Counted from the stretch's first letter, positions 1-5,678 are shown. The stretch: 8,760 nucleotides of DNA from Fibrobacterales bacterium (GCA_025997455.1 BNUP01000090.1:1-8760); one strand, 5' to 3'. The notes: generated by a model not told the origin, from the letters alone. Numbers and translations are program-made.

Positions 1-159
1 GCCGATTCCGCAGGAGTCAGACACTTCCACATTCTGCACAGCACCTTCAAATACCGACACTCCTCTGCTATTGGAACTGCCCGCAATAATATCAAATTGC
101 TCCGCATCGCTATTTTTTGCGATTTTAGTTAAAAATTCTACAGCCTCTGTAATTTGCAT
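1..159 (-). CDS. TldD/PmbA family protein, N-terminal part (cut by window edge)
   Basis: This is the first 53 codons of a gene that continues beyond the left edge. The ATG is at 159-157. The translation begins MQITEAVEFLTKIAK, then has an FDIIAGSSNSRGVSVFEG segment and a VEVSDSCGIG segment. This matches the N-terminal layout of TldD/PmbA proteins: a helix, then a strand with S-x-S-x-G/V-S-V, a 'G...N.E' strand and a G-I-G turn. TldD and PmbA (TldE) form a metallopeptidase pair known for processing peptides such as microcin B17 and CcdA. The metal-binding region lies outside the window, so TldD and PmbA cannot be separated with certainty; the N-terminus looks more PmbA-like. The gene starts 7 nt after the stop of the IMP cyclohydrolase gene, and the only ribosome-binding match is the AGG of that upstream stop context. 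Translational coupling in a two-gene operon is therefore likely. Confidence 0.65.
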   Translation of the reverse strand, partial: MQITEAVEFLTKIAKNSDAEQFDIIAGSSNSRGVSVFEGAVQNVEVSDSCGIG

Positions 160-166
160 AAAACGC

Positions 167-877
167 CTATAAATTTCCGTTTTTTATAAAAATCTCATTT
201 TCGCCGTTTTGAGGATTTATCCAATTCACTAGAATGGATACGCGAAATGCGGGGTTTAGCGAATCCCAATACGCATTAAGAGTCTCGGTTGGTGTAGCGA
301 AAATTTCCGTTTGCTTTGGCAACCCTATAAAAGACACAAGAGGATCTGAATCGCCCTCATAAGTTGTGAGCATTTCTCCCGTGCCTTTAATTCCGCTCTC
401 GCGTTCAATGAAAAATGCACTGCGCCCGTTCTCATTTTTTATAATGGACAAAGCATAGGCACCGTTCGGGTAATATACGCCCGAAATTCGCGGCGTGAAA
501 TTCGGTTGGTCTGGCTCGTAGGTGCGGGTTTTGAGTGCCTCTTCCGCGCTTTTACCTTTCCCCAAAAATTCCGCGATTGTGTCGGTTTGGTCGCCGTTTG
601 TGACTATGTGCGTGAATTCATTTTTTTTCAACAAGTGTGATTTTTTAACCTTGCGATACGGGAAGTAAATTATTAAACTTGGGTCAGAAACCTTTGCCTC
701 GTCAAAAGCACGAGTTCGCACCGAACCGTCGTCGTTTTGCAAAAAAATTCTATTGCGGCTGTTTTCGCTCCGCCCCATTATCCAATAAACCTGCACAAAA
801 TCGCCGCTTGGCGACACCCCCTGCACCACCCCGCGACCGGGATAAGGATTATTTTTCAACCAATCAAAAGAAGCCAT
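167..877 (-). CDS. purO: IMP cyclohydrolase, PurO-type
   Basis: The 236-residue product matches the IMP_cyclohyd (PurO) family along its whole length. Recognisable blocks in order are NPYPGRGVVQG (about 10-20), VQVYWIMGRSENSRNR (28-43), VRTRAFDEAKVSDPSLIIY (53-71), HIVTNGDQTDTI (90-101), EEALKTRTYEPDQPNFTPR (112-130) and MLTTYEGDSDP (about 169-179). The enzyme closes FAICAR to IMP, the last step of de novo purine synthesis, in the cytoplasm. PurO was described from archaea, and most bacteria use the unrelated PurH cyclohydrolase domain instead. Bacterial homologues of this family exist, and whether this one is the cell's working enzyme cannot be told from here. There is no Shine-Dalgarno before the ATG at 877; a TTTCTACCTT box lies 6 nt upstream, so the mRNA may be leaderless. 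The gene is followed after 7 nt by the TldD/PmbA gene. Confidence 0.85.
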   Translation of the reverse strand: MASFDWLKNNPYPGRGVVQGVSPSGDFVQVYWIMGRSENSRNRIFLQNDDGSVRTRAFDEAKVSDPSLIIYFPYRKVKKSHLLKKNEFTHIVTNGDQTDTIAEFLGKGKSAEEALKTRTYEPDQPNFTPRISGVYYPNGAYALSIIKNENGRSAFFIERESGIKGTGEMLTTYEGDSDPLVSFIGLPKQTEIFATPTETLNAYWDSLNPAFRVSILVNWINPQNGENEIFIKNGNL

Positions 878-883
878 AGGGGG

Positions 884-893
884 AAGGTAGAAA
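884..893 (-). promoter_or_regulatory. Probable promoter -10 box of the purO gene
   Basis: Reading on the minus strand, TTTCTACCTT ends 6 nt before the ATG at 877, and CCCCCT fills the gap. It resembles the TTTCTAYATT box found before four other genes in the window. With no Shine-Dalgarno and so short a gap, transcription would start at or very near the ATG. No clear -35 element was seen. Confidence 0.4.
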
Positions 894-905
894 AATTGGG
901 GTATA

Positions 906-927
906 GGGTGTGGGGTGTGGGGTGTGG
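906..927. repeat. Short G-rich tandem repeat, 7-bp unit
   Basis: Three copies of GTGTGGG lie in tandem (period 7, about 3.1 copies) in the 206-bp gap between the divergent purO and ATPase genes. The plus strand is G-rich here, with several GGG or GGGG runs, so it could vary in copy number or form a G-quadruplex. It lies upstream of the purO promoter box. No function can be assigned. The rest of the 878-1083 gap holds only the two promoter boxes and a 12-bp palindrome. Confidence 0.6.
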
Positions 928-995
928 AGAAACTTGGCAGTGCAGGAGTTAAAAGTGTAAAGTTGAAAGTGGAGAATGTTCATTTACCATAGACC

Positions 996-1007
996 AACTT
1001 GCAAGTT
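996..1007. promoter_or_regulatory. 12-bp perfect palindrome upstream of the ATPase gene
   Basis: AACTTGCAAGTT at 996-1007 is perfectly self-complementary and lies about 60 bp upstream of the promoter box of the gene at 1084. It could be a repressor or activator site in the divergent intergenic region. Only one copy is present and no matching regulator is nearby, so this is weak. Confidence 0.2.
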
Positions 1008-1067
1008 CAACAGTAATTCCGTAATGGCGATAAGCAAATGAAAAGTATCATGTAACTAGTCTAACAA

Positions 1068-1077
1068 TTTCTATATT
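1068..1077 (+). promoter_or_regulatory. Probable promoter -10 box of the ATPase/nuclease gene
   Basis: TTTCTATATT ends 6 nt before the ATG at 1084 and there is no Shine-Dalgarno in between. The same ten-base box occurs before the FISUMP gene (4504-4495) and, with one change, before the genes at 5790 and 3887. The short gap suggests a leaderless transcript. Confidence 0.45.
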
Positions 1078-1083
1078 GTCTCA

Positions 1084-2679
1084 ATGCCCCTAAAACTCCC
1101 GCTCGGAATCCAAACATTCTCTGAAATCCGTGAGGACGGTTACCACTATGTGGATAAAACTGCTCGCATTCACGAGTTGGTAACTTCCGCCAAAGTTAGT
1201 TTTCTCTCCCGTCCCAGACGATTTGGCAAATCGCTTTTGTGCTCCACGCTTGGCGCACTCTTTGAGGGAAAACGAGATTTATTTAAGGGACTTGCCATTG
1301 ATTCGCTCCCTTTGGAATGGAAAAAGCACCCGGTGATTCATATTGCGTTAAATTCAGGCGATTTTTCCAAAGATTCCGAAGTTCTTGAGTCGATACTCCA
1401 TAATATTTTGCTTAATACGGCGAACGGTTTCGATATTGAATTACGGGGCGATGTTGTGTCGGTGCGGTTCAGCAATTTGATTTTAGATTTGCACAATCAA
1501 TTTGGAGAAAAAGTGGCGGTTATCATAGACGAATACGACAAGCCTCTGCTCGACAGCATAGATAAAAAAGATATTCACGATGCAATTCGTTCTGCTCTCA
1601 AAGGTTTTTATGGCGTGCTCAAAGCATCCGATGAACATCTAAAATTTGTGTTTCTCACAGGCGTTACCAAGTTCTCTAAGGTTAGCATATTCTCTGATCT
1701 AAACAACCTCACCGACCTCTCCTTAAATCCTCGCTATGCCGATATTTGCGGTATTACGCAAGAAGAATTGGAAGAAAATTTTAAGGAGGAGATTGAGGAA
1801 TGTTCAAGGGGAACGGGCGTTTCGGCTTCGCTCAACGACCAGAGCGGGAAACGGGGAACAGAAAAATATCTCGCCAAATTAAAACGCTTTTACAACGGCT
1901 ACCGATTTTCAGAAAAACCTCTCACGGTTTATAATCCCTTTGGCTTATTGCACCACTTTAATAGTGAAGGAAAATTTATTCCCTATTGGTATGAGAGCGG
2001 CACCCCTACTTTCCTAATAAAACTCATTAAACAGCAAAATATTAATGTCTTAAATCTCGAAAAAAAAGTTCTCTCTTATGACGACTTTCGTAAATTCGAT
2101 TCCGAAAATATGGATGCTGTGCCTGTGCTTTATCAATCGGGCTACCTTACCATTATAGGATATAACGAAAAACGGGGTACCTATAACTTAGGCTATCCCA
2201 ATGACGAAGTGCGCACAAGTTTTGCGAGCAGTTTAGCCGATTTATATATCCACATAAAAAACGATGAGAAAACTCCCTTTGTACTTAAACTGATCGATTC
2301 TTTGGAGGCAGGAGAAGTAGATAATTTTGTTGAGGCGTTGCGTCCGTTTTACAATAATATTCCTTATGATGAAGCATCTAAGGTTGAATCTTATTATGAA
2401 TTGATATTTTTGCTTACGCTGCGAATGCTCGGAGTTTATTGTGAGGCACAGGTACACACGGCAATTGGCAGGATTGATGCGGTGTTGAAAGTTGATGATT
2501 TTGTGTATGTGGTAGAATTTAAGGCAAACGGTACGGCAGAAGAAGCCCTTCAACAGATTAACGATAAAAACTATGCACTCTCATACAATGAGCAAGGCAA
2601 AAAAATCGTTAAACTCGGAATAGAGTTCGACAAAGAAAAACGCAACATTGGGCGGTGGGTGGTAGGGGAATTCGCTTAG
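1084..2679 (+). CDS. AAA-ATPase-like protein with C-terminal PD-(D/E)XK nuclease domain
   Basis: The 531-residue protein has the two-domain layout of the AAA-ATPase_like (PF09820) plus PDDEXK_9 (PF08011) family. It starts LPLGIQTFSEIREDGYHYVDKT and has a Walker A in SRPRRFGKSLL (42-52) and a Walker B in VAVIIDEYDKPL (144-155). A sensor-like FLTGVTKFSKVSIFSDLNNL follows (190-209), then the family's YNGYRF (270-275). The nuclease core shows GRID (D465) and VVEFK (E478, K480), with Q490/Q491 in the following helix. Proteins of this family are widespread, often multi-copy, in anaerobes and are suspected mobile or defence-related genes; their substrates are not established. Residues 243-257 look like an in-frame insertion of a palindromic DNA repeat. 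The ATG at 1084 is chosen because the family motif begins right after it. It has no Shine-Dalgarno but has a promoter box 6 nt upstream. Confidence 0.85.
   Translation: MPLKLPLGIQTFSEIREDGYHYVDKTARIHELVTSAKVSFLSRPRRFGKSLLCSTLGALFEGKRDLFKGLAIDSLPLEWKKHPVIHIALNSGDFSKDSEVLESILHNILLNTANGFDIELRGDVVSVRFSNLILDLHNQFGEKVAVIIDEYDKPLLDSIDKKDIHDAIRSALKGFYGVLKASDEHLKFVFLTGVTKFSKVSIFSDLNNLTDLSLNPRYADICGITQEELEENFKEEIEECSRGTGVSASLNDQSGKRGTEKYLAKLKRFYNGYRFSEKPLTVYNPFGLLHHFNSEGKFIPYWYESGTPTFLIKLIKQQNINVLNLEKKVLSYDDFRKFDSENMDAVPVLYQSGYLTIIGYNEKRGTYNLGYPNDEVRTSFASSLADLYIHIKNDEKTPFVLKLIDSLEAGEVDNFVEALRPFYNNIPYDEASKVESYYELIFLLTLRMLGVYCEAQVHTAIGRIDAVLKVDDFVYVVEFKANGTAEEALQQINDKNYALSYNEQGKKIVKLGIEFDKEKRNIGRWVVGEFA
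1808..1859. repeat. Small palindromic element inserted in frame in the ATPase gene, flanked by 7-bp direct repeats
   Basis: GGGGAAC occurs at 1808-1814 and again at 1853-1859, exactly 45 bp (15 codons) apart. Between them lies a hairpin: CGTTTC (1818-1823) pairs with GAAACG (1848-1853), and CGCTC (1829-1833) pairs with GAGCG (1842-1846). Removing one 45-bp period restores ...EECSRGTEKYLAKLKRFYNGYRF, which has about the spacing usual for this family between the E-rich helix and YNGYRF. The direct repeats look like a target-site duplication. The core (TTTCGGCTTCGCTCAA) resembles interspersed repeats I recall from Bacteroidota and Fibrobacterota genomes; this was not checked. Confidence 0.55.
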
Positions 2680-2846
2680 TAGGCTCTGACGACTATTTGA
2701 AATTAGACCTGACCGATGCTCTTGGAAATTTCAAGTGGTCTGTGTTTGAAGGAAATCTTTCTAAGGGGCAGAATATAGTTTACTTGGATTGGAATTCTGT
2801 TGATGCTTCAAAGACATATCTTGTTGTTCCGTGCAAAGAAAAATAA
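2655..2846 (+). pseudogene. Possible fragment of a secreted-protein C-terminal (sorting or FlgD-like) domain
   Basis: A frame that overlaps the end of the ATPase gene and runs on for 55 codons encodes LKLDLTDALGNFKWSVFEG, then LSKGQNIVYLDWNSVDASKTYLVV. This has the look of the small beta domain at the C-terminus of secreted proteins: 'D..G....W....G.LS.G.....W...DAS...Y...'. Such domains include T9SS-type sorting or FlgD-Ig-like domains. The only possible start is a GTG at 2655 inside the upstream gene, with no separate ribosome binding site. It is therefore more likely a remnant whose 5' part was lost, perhaps when the ATPase gene arrived. It could also be an intact small gene coupled to the ATPase gene, or chance. 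Confidence 0.3.
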
Positions 2847-2884
2847 TCTGTCCATAAACGAAGTGATTTTTCCGACTTCAGTGC

Positions 2885-3691
2885 CTACATAACAAATTCT
2901 TTATATGCCTCTTTTATATTTGCCGCACCTACTATGGCGGAACTGACCGCTACACCCCAAACTCCAAGAGATTTGAGAGTGGGGTAGTCGCTTGGAGAAA
3001 TTCCTCCTATGACGATTATAGGAGTGGGGGGGTGAAGGTCGGTAATTTTTTTGACTCCGCTTTCGCCGAGAGTCGGATTGAGGTTGTTTTTTGTGCCCGT
3101 AAATCTGTATGGTCCAAGCCCAATGTAATCGCAATTTTCTGTAACTCGTTGAGATACTTGGAGTTGCGTATTGCAAGTCCCGCCTATTATAATCCCCCCT
3201 CTGCTCGGCGGCATTTTAACACTGCCGCCTCGCCTCCCCCCATTTAAGACGCCCTCAGTGCTAATGGGGGGAACTTTCTGCATACCCCCCCCTCTGCTCG
3301 GCGGCATTTTAACACTGCCGCCTCGCCTCCCCCCATTCAAGACGCCCTCAGTGCTAATGGGGGGAATTTCCCTATCCCTACTTCCTATAATTTCTCTCGC
3401 TTGTGCAACAGAGCAATCGCTCAAACCCAAATGCACGCCATCGGCACCGCTTTCAAGGCATATTTTGGGACAATCGTTTATGATAATTGTTGCGTTGTAT
3501 GCTTTGCACAATTTCACCGCCTCAATTGCCACTTTAATTTTTTGCTCATCAGTTCCGTTTTTCTGCCGAAGTTGAATCCAATCTGCTCCTGCATCCAAAA
3601 GTTCTTTCACCTGCAAAATATGACTTCTCGGCGAGCCGTGTTTGTCGGTTGCACCGTCCCAAGTTAGGATTTGAAGGCGGGAGATTTTCAA
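2885..3691 (-). CDS. thiE: Thiamine-phosphate synthase with in-frame repeat insertion
   Basis: ThiE joins HMP-pyrophosphate and the thiazole phosphate to give thiamine monophosphate in the cytoplasm. Visible family motifs are DWIQLRQKN (37-45, pyrophosphate and HMP contacts), IIINDCPKICLESGADGVHLG (about 69-89), DYIGLGPYRFTGTK (188-201, phosphate-binding turn) and PIIVIGGIS (224-232). Length is 268 residues against the usual 205-215. The excess is residues 110-166, encoded by two near-identical palindromic repeats, and the protein reads I-I-G-S-R-D-R-E-I directly before and I-I-G-G-T-C-N-T directly after. The insertion falls in the loop between a helix and a core strand, so activity may be retained. 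The start is TTG at 3691; upstream in frame there is only a stop at 3710-3712 and no ATG. It lies 4 nt after the stop of the 63-residue protein, pointing to translational coupling. Confidence 0.85.
   Translation of the reverse strand: MKISRLQILTWDGATDKHGSPRSHILQVKELLDAGADWIQLRQKNGTDEQKIKVAIEAVKLCKAYNATIIINDCPKICLESGADGVHLGLSDCSVAQAREIIGSRDREIPPISTEGVLNGGRRGGSVKMPPSRGGGMQKVPPISTEGVLNGGRRGGSVKMPPSRGGIIIGGTCNTQLQVSQRVTENCDYIGLGPYRFTGTKNNLNPTLGESGVKKITDLHPPTPIIVIGGISPSDYPTLKSLGVWGVAVSSAIVGAANIKEAYKEFVM
3194..3273. repeat. 80-bp palindromic repeat, copy 1, inside thiE
   Basis: The repeat runs from a C6 run to a G6-AA end. It contains two hairpins: GGCGGCA (3208-3214) with TGCCGCC (3223-3229), and CCCCCCATT with AATGGGGGG in its right half. 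Its terminal C6 and G6 can also pair. It is read in frame on the minus strand as PPISTEGVLNGGRRGGSVKM then PPSRGG. It matches copy 2 at 79 of 80 positions (T3245 against C3338). Confidence 0.85.
3287..3366. repeat. 80-bp palindromic repeat, copy 2, inside thiE
   Basis: This second copy is offset from the first by exactly 93 bp (31 codons), so both copies are read in the same frame. The copies are separated by 13 bp that encode the linker G-M-Q-K-V. Identity stops sharply at both ends of the 80-bp unit, as expected of a discrete mobile or duplicated element rather than of gene-internal drift. Confidence 0.85.
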
Positions 3692-3695
3692 TTGC

Positions 3696-3887
3696 CTAAG
3701 AAATGTGAATCACCAAATCTTTGCTTTCTTGTATCAGTTTAAGCAGTTCCTGAAATGTCATTCTCAAGTTAATACGAATTCCGTCTTGCGGAAATGCGGC
3801 GGCATTTCCCTCTTCTGTTTCGCCGAACTGTATTCTCGATTCGGGATACAAGCGTTTCTTTTTGCTTTCAATGCAAAACCATTTCAT
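3696..3887 (-). CDS. Hypothetical 63-residue protein upstream of thiE
   Basis: The product is a 63-residue soluble protein beginning MKWFCIESKKKRLYPESRIQ and ending in a helical FQELLKLIQESKDLVIHIS tail. I do not recognise it. It lacks the C-terminal Gly-Gly of ThiS, so it is not the thiamine sulfur carrier. The ATG at 3887 is preferred because GAGG lies 5 nt upstream (3896-3893); an upstream TTG at 3938 would overlap the FISUMP gene and has no such support. A TTTCTACATT promoter box lies 23 nt upstream of the ATG. The stop is 4 nt from the TTG of thiE, so the two are very probably co-transcribed and coupled. Confidence 0.6.
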   Translation of the reverse strand: MKWFCIESKKKRLYPESRIQFGETEEGNAAAFPQDGIRINLRMTFQELLKLIQESKDLVIHIS

Positions 3888-3892
3888 TTTAA

Positions 3893-3896
3893 CCTC
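3893..3896 (-). promoter_or_regulatory. Ribosome binding site that fixes the start at 3887
   Basis: GAGG on the minus strand lies 5 nt before the ATG at 3887. This favours the 63-residue form over an 80-residue form starting from TTG at 3938. Confidence 0.6.
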
Positions 3897-3910
3897 ACAA
3901 TATAAGGGGG

Positions 3911-3920
3911 AATGTAGAAA
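3911..3920 (-). promoter_or_regulatory. Probable promoter -10 box for the 63-residue protein and thiE
   Basis: TTTCTACATT on the minus strand is identical to the box before the gene at 5790. It lies just before and partly beside the FISUMP stop codon (3925-3923), so the thiE pair can be transcribed apart from the FISUMP gene. Confidence 0.4.
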
Positions 3921-3922
3921 CT

Positions 3923-4474
3923 TTAATTTTTCAAACAACGGACAGAAAGAAAGCTTTCCTCGTGGTTATACTCAATGAATGCAGAATTATCGTTTTCAAT
4001 TTTCCAATTCGGTGCGGTGTCTTCCGCATATTCCGTTGCACTCCACCAATAACCGGCTTTACCGACATCGTAAAATTTATCTTTGTTCATCTTCATTCCG
4101 CCGGGTAAGGCACTCCAACCGTAAATATCTGAGGCAACAACTTTTTTTCCTTTGTAATCGTTCCAACCCTCTTTTGCCGTAAGTTCGGTAGCGGCTTTTG
4201 AGGGGTTGCCGAGCGTGCTTTTAAGCGTTTTCCATTCATCGTCAGTCGGTAAGTGCCAGCCCTTGGGGCACGCTTTTTTTGCTTGTTTCCAAGTGTACAA
4301 GCGACCGTATTTTTTGCACATTTCAGCATCATCGTTGTAGCAAGTGCTGCCTTTAACTTTTATGTCGCTGTTCTTAGGCGCCCAAACCTGCTCGCCAATT
4401 TTAACTCCATCGGCAGAATACCCGATAGCAAAAGTTACAGCCACTGCTGCAATCACAAACTTTATTTTAGACAT
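3923..4474 (-). CDS. Secreted FISUMP-domain protein
   Basis: The 183-residue protein starts with a Sec-type signal peptide: MSKIK, then a hydrophobic stretch to about residue 19, then YSA as a probable cleavage site. The rest is a FISUMP domain (Fibrobacter succinogenes major paralogous domain, TIGR02145). Diagnostic blocks are VKIGEQVWAPKN (24-35), YGRLYTWKQAKKACPKGWHLPTDDEW (about 56-81), GYWWSATEY (about 142-150) and SVRCLKN at the C-terminus. Cysteines occur in STCYNDDAEMCKKYG, in ACPKGW and in VRCLKN, and may form disulfides outside the cytoplasm. The molecular role of FISUMP proteins is not established; the fold resembles formylglycine/C-type-lectin-like surface modules. The ATG at 4474 has GGAG 5 nt upstream (4483-4480) and a TTTCTATATT box 20 nt upstream. 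Confidence 0.88.
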   Translation of the reverse strand: MSKIKFVIAAVAVTFAIGYSADGVKIGEQVWAPKNSDIKVKGSTCYNDDAEMCKKYGRLYTWKQAKKACPKGWHLPTDDEWKTLKSTLGNPSKAATELTAKEGWNDYKGKKVVASDIYGWSALPGGMKMNKDKFYDVGKAGYWWSATEYAEDTAPNWKIENDNSAFIEYNHEESFLSVRCLKN

Positions 4475-4494
4475 AAAATCTCCGTTTTTCTTTG

Positions 4495-4504
4495 AATATA
4501 GAAA
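4495..4504 (-). promoter_or_regulatory. Probable promoter -10 box of the FISUMP gene
   Basis: TTTCTATATT on the minus strand is identical to the box at 1068-1077. It lies 20 nt from the ATG and leaves room for a short leader with its GGAG ribosome binding site. Confidence 0.45.
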
Positions 4505-4634
4505 TTTTTTAGGAACTCCAAAAACCTCAATCGGAATTCATTTCCACAAAATAGTGCGGAGAAGTGAAGTCATTTTGATAAATTACCATTCCATTTTATG
4601 AGAGTCAGAGAATTTTTCTTGTTTATCGTTTATT

Positions 4635-4871
4635 TTAACCAGATATCTCAATTTTTCGTAATGTTCCTTTAGATACTCTCATAAAATAATCTTCATTAAA
4701 ATAATTATTAATGCGTTCATTTGTTTTTTCCACTTCATATTCCAATAAGTTACCGTTTTTATTTGAACATTTGTAAGTGATTAAATTATCGTTTTTTTCT
4801 ACCGTTATTTGCAACGATTCTCTTTCGCAAGAGAGTAAGAACAAAAAGAGAGCGAGTATTTTAAAGTGCAT
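4635..4871 (-). CDS. Small lipoprotein
   Basis: The 78-residue product has a lipoprotein signal peptide: MHFKILALFLFLLSC, a short hydrophobic stretch followed by an LLSC lipobox with the lipidated cysteine at position 15. The mature part (about 64 residues) is polar and charged, with YKCSNKNGNLLEYEVEKTNERINNY in its middle, and matches nothing I recognise. The ATG at 4871 has a good GAGAGGA ribosome binding site about 5 nt upstream. It starts 27 nt after the stop of the JAMM-like gene and is presumably in the same operon. A small envelope protein directly behind a possible toxin gene fits an immunity protein, but this is inference from position only. Confidence 0.65.
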   Translation of the reverse strand: MHFKILALFLFLLSCERESLQITVEKNDNLITYKCSNKNGNLLEYEVEKTNERINNYFNEDYFMRVSKGTLRKIEISG

Positions 4872-4898
4872 AAAAATCCTCTCAATATGTCATTGGTA

Positions 4899-5560
4899 CT
4901 ATTTTTTATACCCATTGTGAAATTTTGGTTTAATTTCCTTGTTCTCTATTCTTTCCCAGTGTTTTCCCGGAACAACTTCTCCTTCATAAGGGTTCCTAAT
5001 AACCCTTCCCCATTTGTTTTTGGAAATGTAAGTATCTATATAGTAGCCATTTGCACCTTTATGCGGTTCAATACCAATCCAAACAGCATTGTCGTCTCTC
5101 TCAATATAATATCTATCACCAGAGGAAAACATAGTAGAAACAGGTGCTAAATATTTTTTTTCATCCTTTAATGGATGCAAATGCACAATCAATTTTGGAT
5201 TATGCTTTTGAAGTAATTTGCCAAACTGACTTCCCATAGTATGCTTATCTCCTGCGTAATTATAAAAACCTTGATATAAGACATCGCCGTCTGAATTTGG
5301 ATGTATATAAGTTAATTCATAGTTTTCTTGCTCATTTTGTGCTTTTTCCGCCATTGCTAAATGGTGTTCCGCAATCTCCAATAAAAAATTTCTTAAATAT
5401 TTGTATTGATCTGCTACCGCTTTATCTTGTGCGATTAATTTTTCAACTTCCTGTGGAAATTTTTGGTCAAGAATGTTCTTACCCGTGAGTGGGTTTGCCG
5501 CAGAGAGTGGAATTGATTCATAGATAGGAGCGTAGTCGTCTATTTTTTTATATCGCTCAT
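4899..5560 (-). pseudogene. JAMM-like (HxHP...SxxD) protein, frameshifted at a 7-A tract near its start
   Basis: The open frame runs from 5567 to 4899 but contains no ATG, GTG or TTG in its first 62 codons. A well-formed start lies one frame away: GAGGA (5569-5565), 4 nt, then ATG at 5560, reading MSDIKK-stop. Adding one A to the A7 tract (T7 at 5543-5549 on the plus strand) joins this start to the open frame and gives MSDIKKIDDYAPIYESIPLS and about 221 residues. The body has VHLHP, and 15 residues later FSSGD (5183-5115). This resembles the HxH...SxxD metal site of JAMM/MPN-type peptidases and related toxin domains; no certain catalytic glutamate was found. Pipelines would start it at TTG 5381 (160 residues). 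It may be a broken gene, a phase-variable gene, a transcriptional-slippage gene or an assembly error. Confidence 0.6.
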
Positions 5561-5564
5561 AAAG

Positions 5565-5569
5565 TCCTC
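5565..5569 (-). promoter_or_regulatory. Ribosome binding site pointing to the true start at 5560
   Basis: GAGGA on the minus strand lies 4 nt before the ATG at 5560. It marks that ATG as the original start of the JAMM-like gene even though the frame now ends after six codons. Confidence 0.55.
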
Positions 5570-5627
5570 ATTTTTTGGTTTTTCTTTTTATAAAAAGCAA
5601 TTTCCGTGCCTTATATTCAAAATCGCG

Positions 5628-5658
5628 TTTTTGAGCGAATTTCGGAATTTTTTCGCTT
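5628..5658. repeat. Boundary repeat, left copy, of the DUF3791-DUF3990 module
   Basis: The sequence begins TTTTTGAGCGAATTTCGG and ends TTTTTTCGCTT. It contains the inverted repeat AGCGAA/TTCGCT and matches the right copy at 6778-6806 except for two extra A. It lies about 130 bp upstream of the first module gene, on the far side of the operators. Confidence 0.65.
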
Positions 5659-5678
5659 GCGGTAGGTGACTCACAAAC

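Noticed and set aside
482..491. CGAAATTCGC inside purO resembling the reverse complement of the module boundary repeat.
   Set aside because: It is a ten-base match that lies in conserved PurO coding sequence (P-R-I-S-G), so it is coincidence.
2242..2553. A 103-codon minus-strand frame inside the ATPase gene.
   Set aside because: It lies fully antisense to conserved nuclease-domain coding sequence. The translation is Ile/Phe/Arg-rich with no domain and no start signals.
2860..2879. GAAGT/ACTTC inverted repeat between the ATPase fragment and the thiE stop as a terminator.
   Set aside because: It has only 5 bp of stem, a 10-nt loop and no T-run in the right place on either strand, so it is too weak to annotate.
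3194..3366. CRISPR array from the two repeats with a short gap.
   Set aside because: There are only two units, the 80-bp repeat is too long, the gap is 13 bp, and the whole stretch is in frame within thiE.
3171..3575. A 134-codon plus-strand frame across the thiE repeats (proline-rich).
   Set aside because: It is the antisense of thiE and is open only because the repeat lacks stops on both strands. It has no ribosome binding site, and thiE is supported by family motifs throughout.
4866..5150. A 94-codon plus-strand frame opposite the JAMM-like gene.
   Set aside because: It is antisense to a longer frame with recognisable motifs. The hydrophobic translation arises from the reverse of polar codons.
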